A DNA stretch of 64,000 bases from an uncultured Pseudoxanthomonas sp. (GCF_946886695.1 NZ_CAMPJD010000015.1:1-64000); one strand, 5' to 3'. Numbered from the stretch's first letter, positions 1 to 8,246 are shown. Notes: generated from the letters alone by a model not told the origin. Numbers and translations: made by a program.

Positions 1-309
1 GGCTGGGACTGGCTGGTGCTGTCGTACTTCGTCGCCTGTGGCGTCAGCCGGCTGGCGCGCTACAACGTCACCGCCGAAACACTGGCCGAAGGCGGCGACA
101 AGGTGAAGTTCTTCGAAGGCACGCCCATCCCCACCAGCCTGGCGCTGGTCATCGTGCTGGCCATCGCCGCGTACCTGGGTCATGTCGGCCCGGCGCTGTG
201 GCTGGGCGAGGTCAAGCTCGGTCCCTGGCTGTTGCACCCGCTGGTGCTGCTGTATGCCGTGTCCGGCACGCTGATGATCAGCAAGACACTGCGCATTCCC
301 AAGCCCTGA
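1..309 (+). CDS. pssA: CDP-diacylglycerol-serine O-phosphatidyltransferase, C-terminal part
   Basis: The frame is open from base 1, so the gene starts outside the window; the last 102 residues are visible. They contain SRLARYNV followed by FEGTPIPTS and three hydrophobic segments, as in the C-terminal half of CDP-alcohol phosphatidyltransferases of the PssA type, including the conserved GxP(I/T)P stretch. The enzyme joins serine to CDP-diacylglycerol at the inner membrane, the step that leads to phosphatidylethanolamine. The catalytic CDP-alcohol motif DGxxAR...GxxxD lies upstream and cannot be checked, so the call rests on the C-terminal part alone. Confidence 0.82.
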   Translation, partial: GWDWLVLSYFVACGVSRLARYNVTAETLAEGGDKVKFFEGTPIPTSLALVIVLAIAAYLGHVGPALWLGEVKLGPWLLHPLVLLYAVSGTLMISKTLRIPKP

Positions 310-324
310 GACCCGTGAGGTGAG

Positions 325-343
325 GGCGCGTCATGCACGCGCC
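325..343. other. Hairpin without T-run between pssA and phaE
   Basis: A perfect 7-bp stem (GGCGCGT / ACGCGCC) with a 5-base loop follows the pssA stop. There is no T-tract, so it may be a weak terminator or a processing hairpin; no stronger claim is possible. Confidence 0.3.
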
Positions 344-381
344 GCCCACCGCGGCTAGAATCGGTCGGGAAGGGAGGGCAC

Positions 382-1773
382 ATGGCAAATTCCGTTCCAC
401 CGTGGCCGGGCGATTTCGAATCGGTGGCCAAGCAGTACTGGAGTCTGTGGGGCGATGCCCTGCGACAGTCCGGCGTAACGCCGACGATGGCCATGCCGGG
501 CGCAGCGCCCGGCTGGCAGCAGACCGTGGACTGGTGGTCGAAGCTGGTGCCCGGCGGGCAACCGCAGGTGGATGAAGCCGTCGGCCGTTTCCAGCGACAG
601 GCCGGCCAGTGGTTCGGGCAGATGCAGCAGGTCGCCGCGCAGTTCACCGGCCGCGACCATGACGCCAGCGACATCGGCCGCGCATGGCGGTCGGCGCTCG
701 GCATGGCCGACCCCACGCCGGCCCACAACCCGTTCGCCGACATCTTCCGCAGCATGCAGGGCGGTGCGCATGGCATGGACGGGTGGATGCAGCAGGTACG
801 CCCCTGGCTGGAGAATCTGCAGCGCGATGGCGATCGCTGGATGCACCTGCCGACGTTCGGCCTGTCGCGCGAGCACCAGGAACGCTGGCAGCACCTGGCG
901 CAGGCGTACCAGGATTACCAGCGTCAGGTCGGAGAGTACGACACGCTGATGCTGCAGGTGGCGCAGGATGCCTTCGTGCGCTTCGAGCGCAAGCTGGAGG
1001 AGCACGCCGAACCCGGCCGGCAGTTGCAGAACGCCCGTGCCCTGTTCGACCTGTGGATCGATGCGGCCGAAGAGGCCTATGCGCAGGTCGCCATGTCCAG
1101 CGATTTCCGCCACGCCTATGGCGGACTGGCGAACGCGCAGGCCCGGCTGCGTCTGGGTGTGCAGCGTGAAGTCGAACAGGTCTGCACCCTGTTCGGCATG
1201 CCGACGCGGACCGAAGTCGATTCCGCCCACCGCAAGGTCGTCGAACTGGAGCGCGCACTGCGCAAGTTGACCCGCGCTCAGGCGGCGCCCGTCCGTCGCG
1301 CACCGGCGCAGCGTGCCGCGGCGCCGGTGGACACGCCCACGGTCGCCGAAACACCTCAATCCGTCGTGCCGGCACCGGCAAGACCGAAAGCTGCGAAGAA
1401 GCGTGCGTCGGTCCGTCGCAAGCCGTCACCGGCGCCGAAGGCTGCGCCCAAGAAGCGCGCCGCCGCCAAGAGGCAGGCACCCGGAAAGCGTGCGCGACGG
1501 GCGGTGGCCGCCGCAGCGCCGGTCGTGACGAAGAAGGAGCGCATGCTCACGGCGACCAAGGCTGCCGCGCGCAAGCCGGCCAAGACCAGGAAACACGTCG
1601 CCAAGGCGGCGAAAGCGCCTGTCCCCAAAGCGTCGAAGAAAGCTGCCCCGCCCGCTGCCAAGCCGGCATCGGTCGTGTCGATGAAGGACTGGGTGGCGCG
1701 CAACGCCACGCGAGGTGCAACGAGCGATACGCCCAAGGCCGGCAAGAAGGCCAAGCGGGGTAGTGGCAAATGA
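382..1773 (+). CDS. phaE: Class III PHA synthase subunit PhaE with histone-like C-terminal tail
   Basis: 463 residues. Residues 1 to about 285 look like PhaE, the non-catalytic partner of PhaC in class III poly(hydroxyalkanoate) synthases: Trp-rich N-terminus, a PTPAHNPFADIF stretch and a helical region ending in LFGMPTRTEVD. PhaE activates PhaC on the granule surface. Residues about 290-463 form a low-complexity Lys/Ala/Pro/Arg tail (KAAPKK, KPAKTRK and similar), resembling histone H1 and the PhaF tail that ties PHA granules to the nucleoid in pseudomonads. I infer, without proof, a similar DNA-binding role. The gene overlaps phaC by 4 bases (ATGA), so the pair is translationally coupled. 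The start has GGGAGGG about 10 bases upstream. Confidence 0.9.
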   Translation: MANSVPPWPGDFESVAKQYWSLWGDALRQSGVTPTMAMPGAAPGWQQTVDWWSKLVPGGQPQVDEAVGRFQRQAGQWFGQMQQVAAQFTGRDHDASDIGRAWRSALGMADPTPAHNPFADIFRSMQGGAHGMDGWMQQVRPWLENLQRDGDRWMHLPTFGLSREHQERWQHLAQAYQDYQRQVGEYDTLMLQVAQDAFVRFERKLEEHAEPGRQLQNARALFDLWIDAAEEAYAQVAMSSDFRHAYGGLANAQARLRLGVQREVEQVCTLFGMPTRTEVDSAHRKVVELERALRKLTRAQAAPVRRAPAQRAAAPVDTPTVAETPQSVVPAPARPKAAKKRASVRRKPSPAPKAAPKKRAAAKRQAPGKRARRAVAAAAPVVTKKERMLTATKAAARKPAKTRKHVAKAAKAPVPKASKKAAPPAAKPASVVSMKDWVARNATRGATSDTPKAGKKAKRGSGK

Positions 1774-2840
1774 ACGGACCGCTCAACTTCACTGCCGAAG
1801 CGCTGGCCCACGAGGCCACCACGCTGACGCAGAAACTCTCCGCCGGCCTGCACACGCTGCCGGAGGTGGAGGATGTCCACTATGGCGCCACCCAGAAGCA
1901 GGAAGTCTGGCGCGACGGCAAAGTGGTGCTGTACCGGTTCATAGGCGAGAAGGCACCCACCGCGAAGGTCCCGCTGCTGATCGTCTACGCGCTGGTCAAC
2001 CGGCCGTACATGGTGGACCTGCAGCACGACCGCTCGCTGGTGAAGGGTCTGCTGGCGCAGGGCGAGGACGTTTACGTCATCGACTGGGGCTATCCGGACC
2101 GATCGGATCGCTTCCTCGAGCTCGACGACTACATCAACCGCTTCATCGACGGCGCAGTTGACCACCTGCGCGACAGCAGCGGCCGCGATGCGGTCAACGT
2201 GCTGGGCATCTGCCAGGGCGGCGCGTTCTCGCTGTGCTATGCCTCGCTGCACCCGGAGAAGGTCAAGAACCTGATCACCATGGTGACGCCGGTGGATTTC
2301 CACACGCCGGACAACATGCTGTCGCACTGGACGCGCGAACTGGACGTGGACCTGTTCGTCGAAGCGCTGGGCAACGTGCCGGCGGACATGATGAACGCCT
2401 GCTACCTGATGCTGAAGCCGTTCCGCCTGAACCTGCAGAAGTACGTGGGCCTGGTGGACATCCTCGACGACAAGCGCGCCATCGAGGACTTCCTGCGCAT
2501 GGAGAAATGGATCTTCGACTCGCCTGACCTGGCGGGCGAGGCCTTCAAGCAGTTCATCAAGCAGTTCTACCAGCGCAATGGCTTCATCAAGGGTGGCATC
2601 GAGATCGGTGGCGAGGCCGTGGACCTGGGCTTCGTCGACATGCCGGTGCTGAACATCTACGCCGAACAGGACCACCTGGTGCCACCGGATGCCTCGCGCG
2701 CGCTGAAGGGTGTCGTGGGTACGGCGGACTACACCGAGCTGAGCTTCAAGGGCGGGCATATCGGCATCTACGTGTCCAGTCGTGCACAACGCGAAGTGCC
2801 CACTGCGATCCACCACTGGTTGGGCCAGCGCGCGCGCTGA
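1770..2840 (+). CDS. phaC: Class III poly(R)-hydroxyalkanoic acid synthase subunit PhaC
   Basis: 356 residues, the normal size for class III PhaC and much shorter than class I/II enzymes. It polymerises (R)-3-hydroxyacyl-CoA into polyester storage granules together with PhaE. The alpha/beta-hydrolase triad is visible: the lipase-like box GICQGG with catalytic Cys about residue 148, Asp about 301 in AEQDHLVPP, and His about 330 in GGHIGIY. The start codon overlaps the phaE stop. No phaA, phaB or depolymerase gene lies beside the pair, so monomer supply must be encoded elsewhere. Confidence 0.96.
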   Translation: MNGPLNFTAEALAHEATTLTQKLSAGLHTLPEVEDVHYGATQKQEVWRDGKVVLYRFIGEKAPTAKVPLLIVYALVNRPYMVDLQHDRSLVKGLLAQGEDVYVIDWGYPDRSDRFLELDDYINRFIDGAVDHLRDSSGRDAVNVLGICQGGAFSLCYASLHPEKVKNLITMVTPVDFHTPDNMLSHWTRELDVDLFVEALGNVPADMMNACYLMLKPFRLNLQKYVGLVDILDDKRAIEDFLRMEKWIFDSPDLAGEAFKQFIKQFYQRNGFIKGGIEIGGEAVDLGFVDMPVLNIYAEQDHLVPPDASRALKGVVGTADYTELSFKGGHIGIYVSSRAQREVPTAIHHWLGQRAR

Positions 2841-2858
2841 CCGCGCGCTGCGCTTTTT
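2826..2858 (+). terminator. Intrinsic terminator of phaEC
   Basis: A perfect 9-bp stem (CAGCGCGCG / CGCGCGCTG) with a 7-base loop is followed by CGC and five T. It overlaps the last codons of phaC, with the stop codon inside the loop. Confidence 0.7.
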
Positions 2859-2997
2859 GTAGGAGCGACGTAAGTCGCGACCGCGCCCCGATAGATCTCG
2901 GGTAGCGCGATAATGAACGCGTCGCAACGCGCCCGGTAGGCGAACGATGGGATGCTGGAGCATCGAGCCGTGCGGTCGCGACCCACGTCGCTCCTGC
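2859..2997. repeat. Paired inverted REP element, family A
   Basis: GTAGGAGCGACGTAAGTCGC at 2859 is repeated in inverse orientation, with small changes, at 2972-2997. The arms flank about 85 bases of unique sequence. The same arm occurs near 44.3 and 55.6 kb. Such paired units match the REP/BIME elements found between genes in Xanthomonadaceae. Confidence 0.85.
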
Positions 2998-3046
2998 AAA
3001 AGAAAGCGGCACGCTTCCTTCACCTGTCTTGCGCCAGGGTAACCAC

Positions 3047-3424
3047 ATGCTGTCACGCCTCACCGTCGCTGCCGTTCTGCTTGCCTTCGTCGGGCCGGTG
3101 CAGTCTGCACCTTCGGCGACCGCCAAACACGAGATCCAGGGTTTGATGGAAGCGCTGTCGGCGTCGTCGTGCGAGTTCCAGCGCAATGGGACCTGGCATG
3201 GCCGCGACGAGGCGCGCAAGCACCTGCAGCGCAAATACGACTACCTGCTGAAGCGCGACCTGGCCGACACCGCCGAGCAGTTCATCGAACGCGCCGCCAG
3301 CAAGAGCAGCATGAGCGGGCGTGCCTACCAGGTGCGGTGCCCGGGGCAGCCGGCGCAACCGGCGGCGACGTGGTTCAAGGCCAAGCTCGATGTGCTGCGT
3401 GGTTCAGGCGCACCCGGTGGCTGA
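3047..3424 (+). CDS. DUF5329-like secreted protein
   Basis: 125 residues from the ATG at 3047; a TTG six codons earlier is also in frame, but the ATG gives a clean signal peptide (MLSRLTVAAVLLAFVGPVQSA). The mature part has SSCEFQRNGTW followed by HLQRKYDYL and a second Cys near the end, the pattern of the DUF5329 family of small periplasmic proteins. The two Cys could form a disulfide. No biochemical role is known to me. It sits alone between a repeat and the PspC gene. Confidence 0.72.
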   Translation: MLSRLTVAAVLLAFVGPVQSAPSATAKHEIQGLMEALSASSCEFQRNGTWHGRDEARKHLQRKYDYLLKRDLADTAEQFIERAASKSSMSGRAYQVRCPGQPAQPAATWFKAKLDVLRGSGAPGG

Positions 3425-3467
3425 CGCGCTAGACTTGGTCACGGAAAATCGTGGGGAGTTGCTGGCG

Positions 3468-3674
3468 ATGAATGACACTGCTTCCAAACCGTTCGCACGC
3501 TCACTGAATGACCGCATGATCGCGGGCGTCATGGGCGGCATCGCGCACCGTTATGGATGGAGCCCCACGTTGCTGCGGGTGATCTTCGTGATCGTGTCGA
3601 TCGCCTCCGCGGCGTTTCCGGGCATCCTGGTCTATCTGATCCTCTGGCTGCTGATGCCCAACGAACAGGACTGA
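3468..3674 (+). CDS. PspC-domain small membrane protein
   Basis: 68 residues. It begins with a short polar part, then FARSLNDRMIAGVMGGIAHRYGW, the hallmark of the PspC domain, followed by one hydrophobic segment ending in LWLLMPNEQD. PspC-domain proteins act in phage-shock and envelope-stress responses, although many short relatives are uncharacterised. It lies only 3 bases before the next gene, so the two are probably co-transcribed. Confidence 0.85.
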   Translation: MNDTASKPFARSLNDRMIAGVMGGIAHRYGWSPTLLRVIFVIVSIASAAFPGILVYLILWLLMPNEQD

Positions 3675-3677
3675 CCC

Positions 3678-4124
3678 ATGGCGCCGGCCGGGCTCTGGAT
3701 CGCGCGCATACTCGGCGTCGTGTGGGCGGTGCCCAATACGCTGATCGGCCTGATGGCGGGTGTTGCGGGGATGGCGTTCGGCGCGCGCGCGGAATGGAGC
3801 CGGCGCGACTTCGCGCTGGTCTTCCACCGCTGGCCGTGGGGACCCGGTGGCGCCATCACCTTCGGCAACAGCATCCTGCACACAGGCGACACGCTGGAGT
3901 CCGAGTGCATCACCTACGAGCACCGTGCCGGCCATCGGCAGCACCCGCCCATCCGCCTGGGCGACCATGAGCGTGCGCACGTCTACCAGTACATGGTGCT
4001 GGGCCCGCTGTTCCTGCCGGTCTACCTGCTGTGCGGCGGTGTCAGCGTGCGCAATCCCTTCGAACGCGCCGCCGACCGTTATGCGCTGACGGGCAAGGGC
4101 TGGTGGCCCTCGGGTTCGCCCTAG
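3678..4124 (+). CDS. Membrane protein with HExxH-type motif
   Basis: 148 residues. I do not recognise a characterised family. The N-terminal 35 residues and residues about 104-122 are hydrophobic. In between comes GDHERAHVYQY (H97, E98, H101), matching HExxH, and about 28 residues later NPFERAADRYA, which resembles the third-ligand helix E..A of zincin metallopeptidases. This would fit a minimal membrane zincin, but the spacing is shorter than usual and no activity is shown. It is transcribed right behind the PspC gene, which suggests an envelope role. Confidence 0.6.
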   Translation: MAPAGLWIARILGVVWAVPNTLIGLMAGVAGMAFGARAEWSRRDFALVFHRWPWGPGGAITFGNSILHTGDTLESECITYEHRAGHRQHPPIRLGDHERAHVYQYMVLGPLFLPVYLLCGGVSVRNPFERAADRYALTGKGWWPSGSP

Positions 4125-4307
4125 TCAGTGGTGCTTCGCGCGACCCGAGCCCGATTTCTTGCCGCCGCCGTCCTGCTTGTTCACGGTGGCCCAGGCGATG
4201 CGTTCCGCTTCTTCCTTTGAACGGCCGCGGTCGCGCTCGCTTTCCTCGATGTGTTCCGCCTGGCGTTTCTGCTTGCCGGTATAGGCGGATTTGTCGCCAC
4301 GGGGCAT
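4125..4307 (-). CDS. Small hydrophilic conserved protein
   Basis: 60 residues from the ATG at 4307 (MPRGDKSAYTGKQKRQAEHI). An upstream in-frame start would add a non-conserved extension. The protein is very charged, with KQKRQAEHIEES, KEEAERIAWATVNKQ and a GGGKKSGSG tail. Similar short proteins are widespread in proteobacteria, often under plasmid-stabilisation labels that I do not trust. The gene converges with the HExxH gene and their ends touch. Function unknown. Confidence 0.6.
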   Translation of the reverse strand: MPRGDKSAYTGKQKRQAEHIEESERDRGRSKEEAERIAWATVNKQDGGGKKSGSGRAKHH

Positions 4308-4403
4308 GACGGTGCTCCGGTGTGGATGAGTGGCCAGCTTGCGGACTCCCGCGTATTCGCCGCATGACGGTAACGTCAAAGGTGCGCAACGTCGCTGCCC
4401 CGG

Positions 4404-5618
4404 TCACCGTTCCAGGCGTTCGAAGGAAAACAGCGGCCACAGCGGATGCTTGCGGCGTTCGATCAGTGCGCGCAGCAGGCCGGCACCGAGCATGCTGTAG
4501 GTGATGCCGTTGCCACCGTAGGCCATGGCGAAGTGCACGCGCGGCCCCCATTGTTTGTGCGGGCCGAAGAAGGGCAGGCCGTCGGCGGTCTCGGCGAACG
4601 TGCCGGCCCATGAGAAAGCCGGCGTGACCTCCCACGCCGGGAACAGATGGTGCAGCCGCTTCAGCAACGTCCGCGCCTTCTTCTCGACGCGCGCATCGCG
4701 TTTGGCCGGGATGTCCACGGCATCGTCCTCACCGCCCAGCAGCAGCCGACCGTCGGCGGTGCTGCGTGCATACAGGTAAGGGCGTGCGGTTTCCCATAGA
4801 AGCGTGTCCCGGAGGAAGCCGAGCTGCTCGTCGGGCAAGGGGTCGCTGATGACGGCATAACTGCTGTGGTTGCGCGCCATGTTCTGCCGCAGCCAGTGCT
4901 GGCTGGCGTACCCGGCCGCGACCACGAGATGAGCGGCGCGCACACTGGAACCTGTCACCGTGCGCAGCGTCACGCCGCGCGATGTCGTATGCAGGTCGGT
5001 CACACGCGTGCGGTCGAATACCGCGGTCCCCTGGCGATGCAGGCGTTGCAGCAACCGGTGCGTCAGACGGTAAGGATCCACCTGCGCGGCCTGGGTGCTG
5101 AGCAATGCCGCTGCCGCCTCGAAGCCGTAGTCTTCGCGTACCCGGTCCGCCGACAGCAGTTCCACCTCCAGTCCGTGACGCACGCGCAGGGCATGCTCTT
5201 CTTCCATCGGCCGTACGTCGCGACGACGGCTGGCGTAGTAAAGGCTCTTGTTGCGCGCGAAGCCGACGTCGCGCCACGGCGCAGCGACCTCCCGCAGCTG
5301 GTCGATGGCCCCGGCGCAGGCAAGGTAGGCGAGGGCGGCATCGTCTTCGCCATAGCGCTTGGCCAGGTCGACCATGTGGGTGTCGATTTCGTACTGCAGC
5401 AGCGCCGTGCTGGCGGCCGTACTGCCCCAGCCGATGTCCCGCTGCTCGAGTACCGCGACATCGAATCCATGTTGCGCGAGTTCATCTGCGATCAGCGCAC
5501 CGGTGATGCCGCCGCCCAGTACGGCGACATCGCAGCGGTGGTCGGACGCCAGCGGCGGAAAGGCCTGCATCAGGCCGTTGCTGACCGCCCAGAAGGGGTA
5601 TCCGCTCTTGAGATCCAT
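4404..5618 (-). CDS. FAD-dependent oxidoreductase, DAO family
   Basis: 404 residues from MDLKSGYPFW; an upstream in-frame ATG at 5660 adds 14 unlikely residues. The dinucleotide-binding motif VLGGGITGALIADEL lies near residue 30 and is followed by VLEQRDIGWGSTAAS, typical of D-amino-acid-oxidase-like enzymes (glycine oxidase, sarcosine oxidase, PuuB group). The C-terminus has the second FAD contact GLPFFGPHKQWG and YGGNGITYSML. It probably oxidises an amine or amino acid with release of peroxide; the substrate cannot be read from the sequence. It is followed convergently by nothing, and lies 75 bases from the divergent side of the TetR gene. Confidence 0.82.
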   Translation of the reverse strand: MDLKSGYPFWAVSNGLMQAFPPLASDHRCDVAVLGGGITGALIADELAQHGFDVAVLEQRDIGWGSTAASTALLQYEIDTHMVDLAKRYGEDDAALAYLACAGAIDQLREVAAPWRDVGFARNKSLYYASRRRDVRPMEEEHALRVRHGLEVELLSADRVREDYGFEAAAALLSTQAAQVDPYRLTHRLLQRLHRQGTAVFDRTRVTDLHTTSRGVTLRTVTGSSVRAAHLVVAAGYASQHWLRQNMARNHSSYAVISDPLPDEQLGFLRDTLLWETARPYLYARSTADGRLLLGGEDDAVDIPAKRDARVEKKARTLLKRLHHLFPAWEVTPAFSWAGTFAETADGLPFFGPHKQWGPRVHFAMAYGGNGITYSMLGAGLLRALIERRKHPLWPLFSFERLER

Positions 5619-5693
5619 GCCTGTCCCGCGCCGTGACGACGACGCCATGCTGGCAGGCAAGGCGGGACGGAACGGTGAAGGCGTGGTGTTCCG

Positions 5694-6401
5694 TCAGCGC
5701 GGCAATGCGCCCTGCAGGAACAGCTCCACCGAGGCGAGCGCCTGGGCTTCCAGCGTGTCGACATCCGGCAATTGCGGGCTGCCGGCGGCCAGTCGGAAGA
5801 TCTGATCGCCGAACAGGCTCATGTAGAACTGAGCCGCCGCCGCCTTGGGCGACGCCAGTTGCATGCGTCCGGCGGCCACCTGCTGTTCGAAATAGTCCGC
5901 AAGCGTGGCGCGGATGGACGCCACCGCGTGGTCCAGGAACCAGTCGCGCAGGGCGGGGAAGGATTGCCCTTCGCCGATCACGATGCGGTAGACCACCTGC
6001 GAATCGGTACGCGCCATCACCTGCGCCATGCGGATCGCCACCCGGCGCAGCGCCTGTTCGGGCGGCAGCTCGGTCAGGTTGAGGTCGCTTAGCAGGTGGA
6101 TATGCATGTCCAGCCGGCGCTCGAGGATCGCGCTGGCCAGGCCTTCCTTGTCGCCGAAGATCCGGTACAGGGTGGCCAGAGAGCCACCGGCGCGGGCGAC
6201 GATCTCGCTCAGTCGCGCATGCTGATAACCCTTCTCGGCAAAAACTTCGGTAGCGGCGTCGAGGAACTTCTCCGCACGGATCTCACCGCGGCGGCACAGG
6301 TCCACCTGCGGGCGCGGACGCAGCGGCGAAGCCGTCGAGGACGCATCGTTGAAAACGTTTTCCAGATATTCGGAAGAAATGCTCACGGGAACTCCCTGCA
6401 C
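5694..6401 (-). CDS. TetR/AcrR family transcriptional regulator
   Basis: 235 residues. The N-terminal helix-turn-helix is clear: AEKFLDAATEVFAEKGYQHARLSEIV, then GGSLATLYRIFGDKEGL. The C-terminal part (FPALRDWFLDHAV, LADYFEQQVAAGRM) resembles the AefR-like ligand domain. The start may also be the GTG six codons downstream (VSISSEY). It is transcribed away from the amidohydrolase at 6567, so it may control itself and that gene. The 165-base gap contains a direct repeat of an ATCCGCAG-containing motif that could be an operator. Confidence 0.85.
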   Translation of the reverse strand: MQGVPVSISSEYLENVFNDASSTASPLRPRPQVDLCRRGEIRAEKFLDAATEVFAEKGYQHARLSEIVARAGGSLATLYRIFGDKEGLASAILERRLDMHIHLLSDLNLTELPPEQALRRVAIRMAQVMARTDSQVVYRIVIGEGQSFPALRDWFLDHAVASIRATLADYFEQQVAAGRMQLASPKAAAAQFYMSLFGDQIFRLAAGSPQLPDVDTLEAQALASVELFLQGALPR

Positions 6402-6566
6402 ACGTCCGGTTGCGACGATATCCGCAGCCTAGCAAAAAGGTCATCTGACTGTTGCAACGGCGTTACATCCGCAGGGTGACCCGGCGGACGCCCGACAGGC
6501 GCGAAGCCTCGCGGCCGTGGCCTAGACTGCGTGTCGGGGCCCACGGGCCGACGGAAGGGAGTGGAA

Positions 6567-7823
6567 ATGCGGCGGATATCGGGATGGGCGCTGGGCGTCC
6601 TGCTATGCATTTGCGTGACCACGCAGACGACGTGGGCGCAAACCTGGGTGATCGAGCGGGCGACGGTGGTCGCATCACCCGACGCCGCGCCGCTGGCCGA
6701 CGCCGTGGTGGTGGTACGCGACGGCCGCATCGCGTCGGTCGGCTCCAGGAGCGAGGTGGAGGTGCCGGACGATGCGCGGCGTATCGACGCGGCTGGCCGG
6801 GTGCTGGTCGCGGGCTTCTGGAACAGCCACGTCCACTTCCTCCTGCCCGGGCTGACGGAGGTGGCCGAGGCGCCAGCCCCGGTGTTGGAGCTTGAAGTCC
6901 GCTCGCTGCTGTCGCGTTGGGGCTTCACCAGTGTGTTCGACCTGGGCGGCCTGCCGGGCAATGCGCGCCGCCTGCGCGCGCGCATCGATGCGGGCGAACT
7001 GCGCGGCCCGCGCATCCTGACGGTGGATGCACCTTTCTATCCTGCCGACGGCACGCCGCACTACGTCCGCGACGTGATGAAGCAGCACGGGGCCCCGTCG
7101 GCCGAGGTCGCCACACCGGAGCAGGCACGCGTGCGTGCGCGCACGCAGTTGGAAGAGGGCGCTGACGGCGCCAAGCTGTTCATCGGTGCCTTGGTCGGCG
7201 GGCCCCGGGGTGTCGTGCACATGACGCCGGCGGTCGCAGGCGCCGTGGCGGAGACGGCGCATGCTGTGGGCCGTCCGGTATTTGCCCATCCCAGCACCAC
7301 GCAGGGGCTGGAGATCGCCCTGCAGGCGGGCGTGGATGTGCTGGCGCACAGCACGCCCATCGACGGTCCCTGGCCCGAGGACATGGCGGAACGGCTGGTG
7401 GCGGCCGATGTCGCACTGGTGCCATCGCTGAAACTGTTCGAAGTCGAGTTGCGCAAGGAAAGCCTGCCGCCGCCGGTCATCGAACGTTTCCTCGGCATCG
7501 GCCAGCAGCAGCTGCGCGCGTTCCGCGAGGCGGGCGGGCAGGTGTTGTTCGGCACCGACGTGGGCTACATCACCGACAGCGACCCGCATCGCGAGTACGC
7601 GCTGATGGCCGGCGCCGGCATGGACTGGCGCGCGATCCTGGCCAGCCTGACGACAGAACCGGCACGCCGCTTCGGCCATGCCGCGCGCAGCGGCCGCATC
7701 GCGCCGGGCATGGATGCGGACCTGGTGCTGCTGGGGCACGACCCCGCCACCGAGATGCTGGCGCTGGCCGACGTGGTGTGGGTGATGCGCGCGGGCGAGA
7801 TCCAGTACGAAGCCGTCGAGTAA
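6567..7823 (+). CDS. Secreted metal-dependent amidohydrolase
   Basis: 418 residues. It starts with a signal peptide (MRRISGWALGVLLCICVTTQ...TWAQ) after a good Shine-Dalgarno (GGAAGGGAG). The amidohydrolase metal centre is visible: NSHVHF near residue 87, a candidate bridging Lys in GADGAKLF, two His (VFAHPS, VLAHSTP) and Asp in FGTDVGY. These enzymes hydrolyse cyclic amides, peptides or related bonds; the closest general type is the imidazolonepropionase/prolidase-like group. It diverges from the TetR gene. On the opposite strand an artificial open frame runs through the whole gene. Confidence 0.87.
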   Translation: MRRISGWALGVLLCICVTTQTTWAQTWVIERATVVASPDAAPLADAVVVVRDGRIASVGSRSEVEVPDDARRIDAAGRVLVAGFWNSHVHFLLPGLTEVAEAPAPVLELEVRSLLSRWGFTSVFDLGGLPGNARRLRARIDAGELRGPRILTVDAPFYPADGTPHYVRDVMKQHGAPSAEVATPEQARVRARTQLEEGADGAKLFIGALVGGPRGVVHMTPAVAGAVAETAHAVGRPVFAHPSTTQGLEIALQAGVDVLAHSTPIDGPWPEDMAERLVAADVALVPSLKLFEVELRKESLPPPVIERFLGIGQQQLRAFREAGGQVLFGTDVGYITDSDPHREYALMAGAGMDWRAILASLTTEPARRFGHAARSGRIAPGMDADLVLLGHDPATEMLALADVVWVMRAGEIQYEAVE

Positions 7824-7834
7824 CCGCGCGCGGC

Positions 7835-8246
7835 TCAGAGGTATCGCGTGATCGCCGGCGCCAGTTGCCAGTTGCCAGTTGTCGTGTGCCCCGTCCACGT
7901 AGGTGATGGGGGCGGTGTCCAGTTCCTCGGGCGTGGCGTCTTCCAGGCACCCCAGGTTGACGCCGTAGATCCGCTCGCCCTCCGGCACGTTGTTGCCGAT
8001 CCCGTACGGCCGCACGCCGCAGGTACGGCAGAAGTGATGCGAGTTGCGCAATGAATTGAACCGGTATTCGACCAGCTCGCCTTCGCCCGCCAGCAGGCGG
8101 AAGGCGTCCGGCATCACGATGGCAGGCCAGAACCGGTTGCGCCGGCACACCGAGCAGTTGCAGCGGTAGGTGGGCAGGGTCAGGTCAATGTCCGCCTCGA
8201 AGCGGACCGCGCCGCAATGGCAGCTTCCCCGATAGGTCTTCAGCAT
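7835..8246 (-). CDS. GFA-family (CENP-V) protein, C-terminal end shifted by a 7-bp repeat
   Basis: From MLKTYRG at 8246 the protein shows the zinc-binding GFA/CENP-V pattern: SCHCGAVRFE, RCNCSVCRR, HHFCRTCGVRPYG. Near the end three perfect copies of CCAGTTG (7861-7881, plus strand) occur. With two copies the frame would read HDNWQLAPAITRYL and stop at 7835-7837, the normal family ending; with three it runs on as DNWQLATGAGDHAI and stays open to 6675, antisense to the amidohydrolase gene. The coordinates given are the ancestral extent. The core is intact, so function may survive, but the real product of this sequence would be about 523 residues. A slippage-prone repeat or an assembly error could explain it. 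Confidence 0.7.
7861..7881. repeat. Heptanucleotide tandem repeat (CCAGTTG)x3
   Basis: Three perfect tandem copies of a 7-base unit inside the 3' end of a GFA gene. Because 7 is not a multiple of 3, gain or loss of one copy moves the reading frame. Two copies restore the family C-terminus and its stop codon. Confidence 0.9.
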
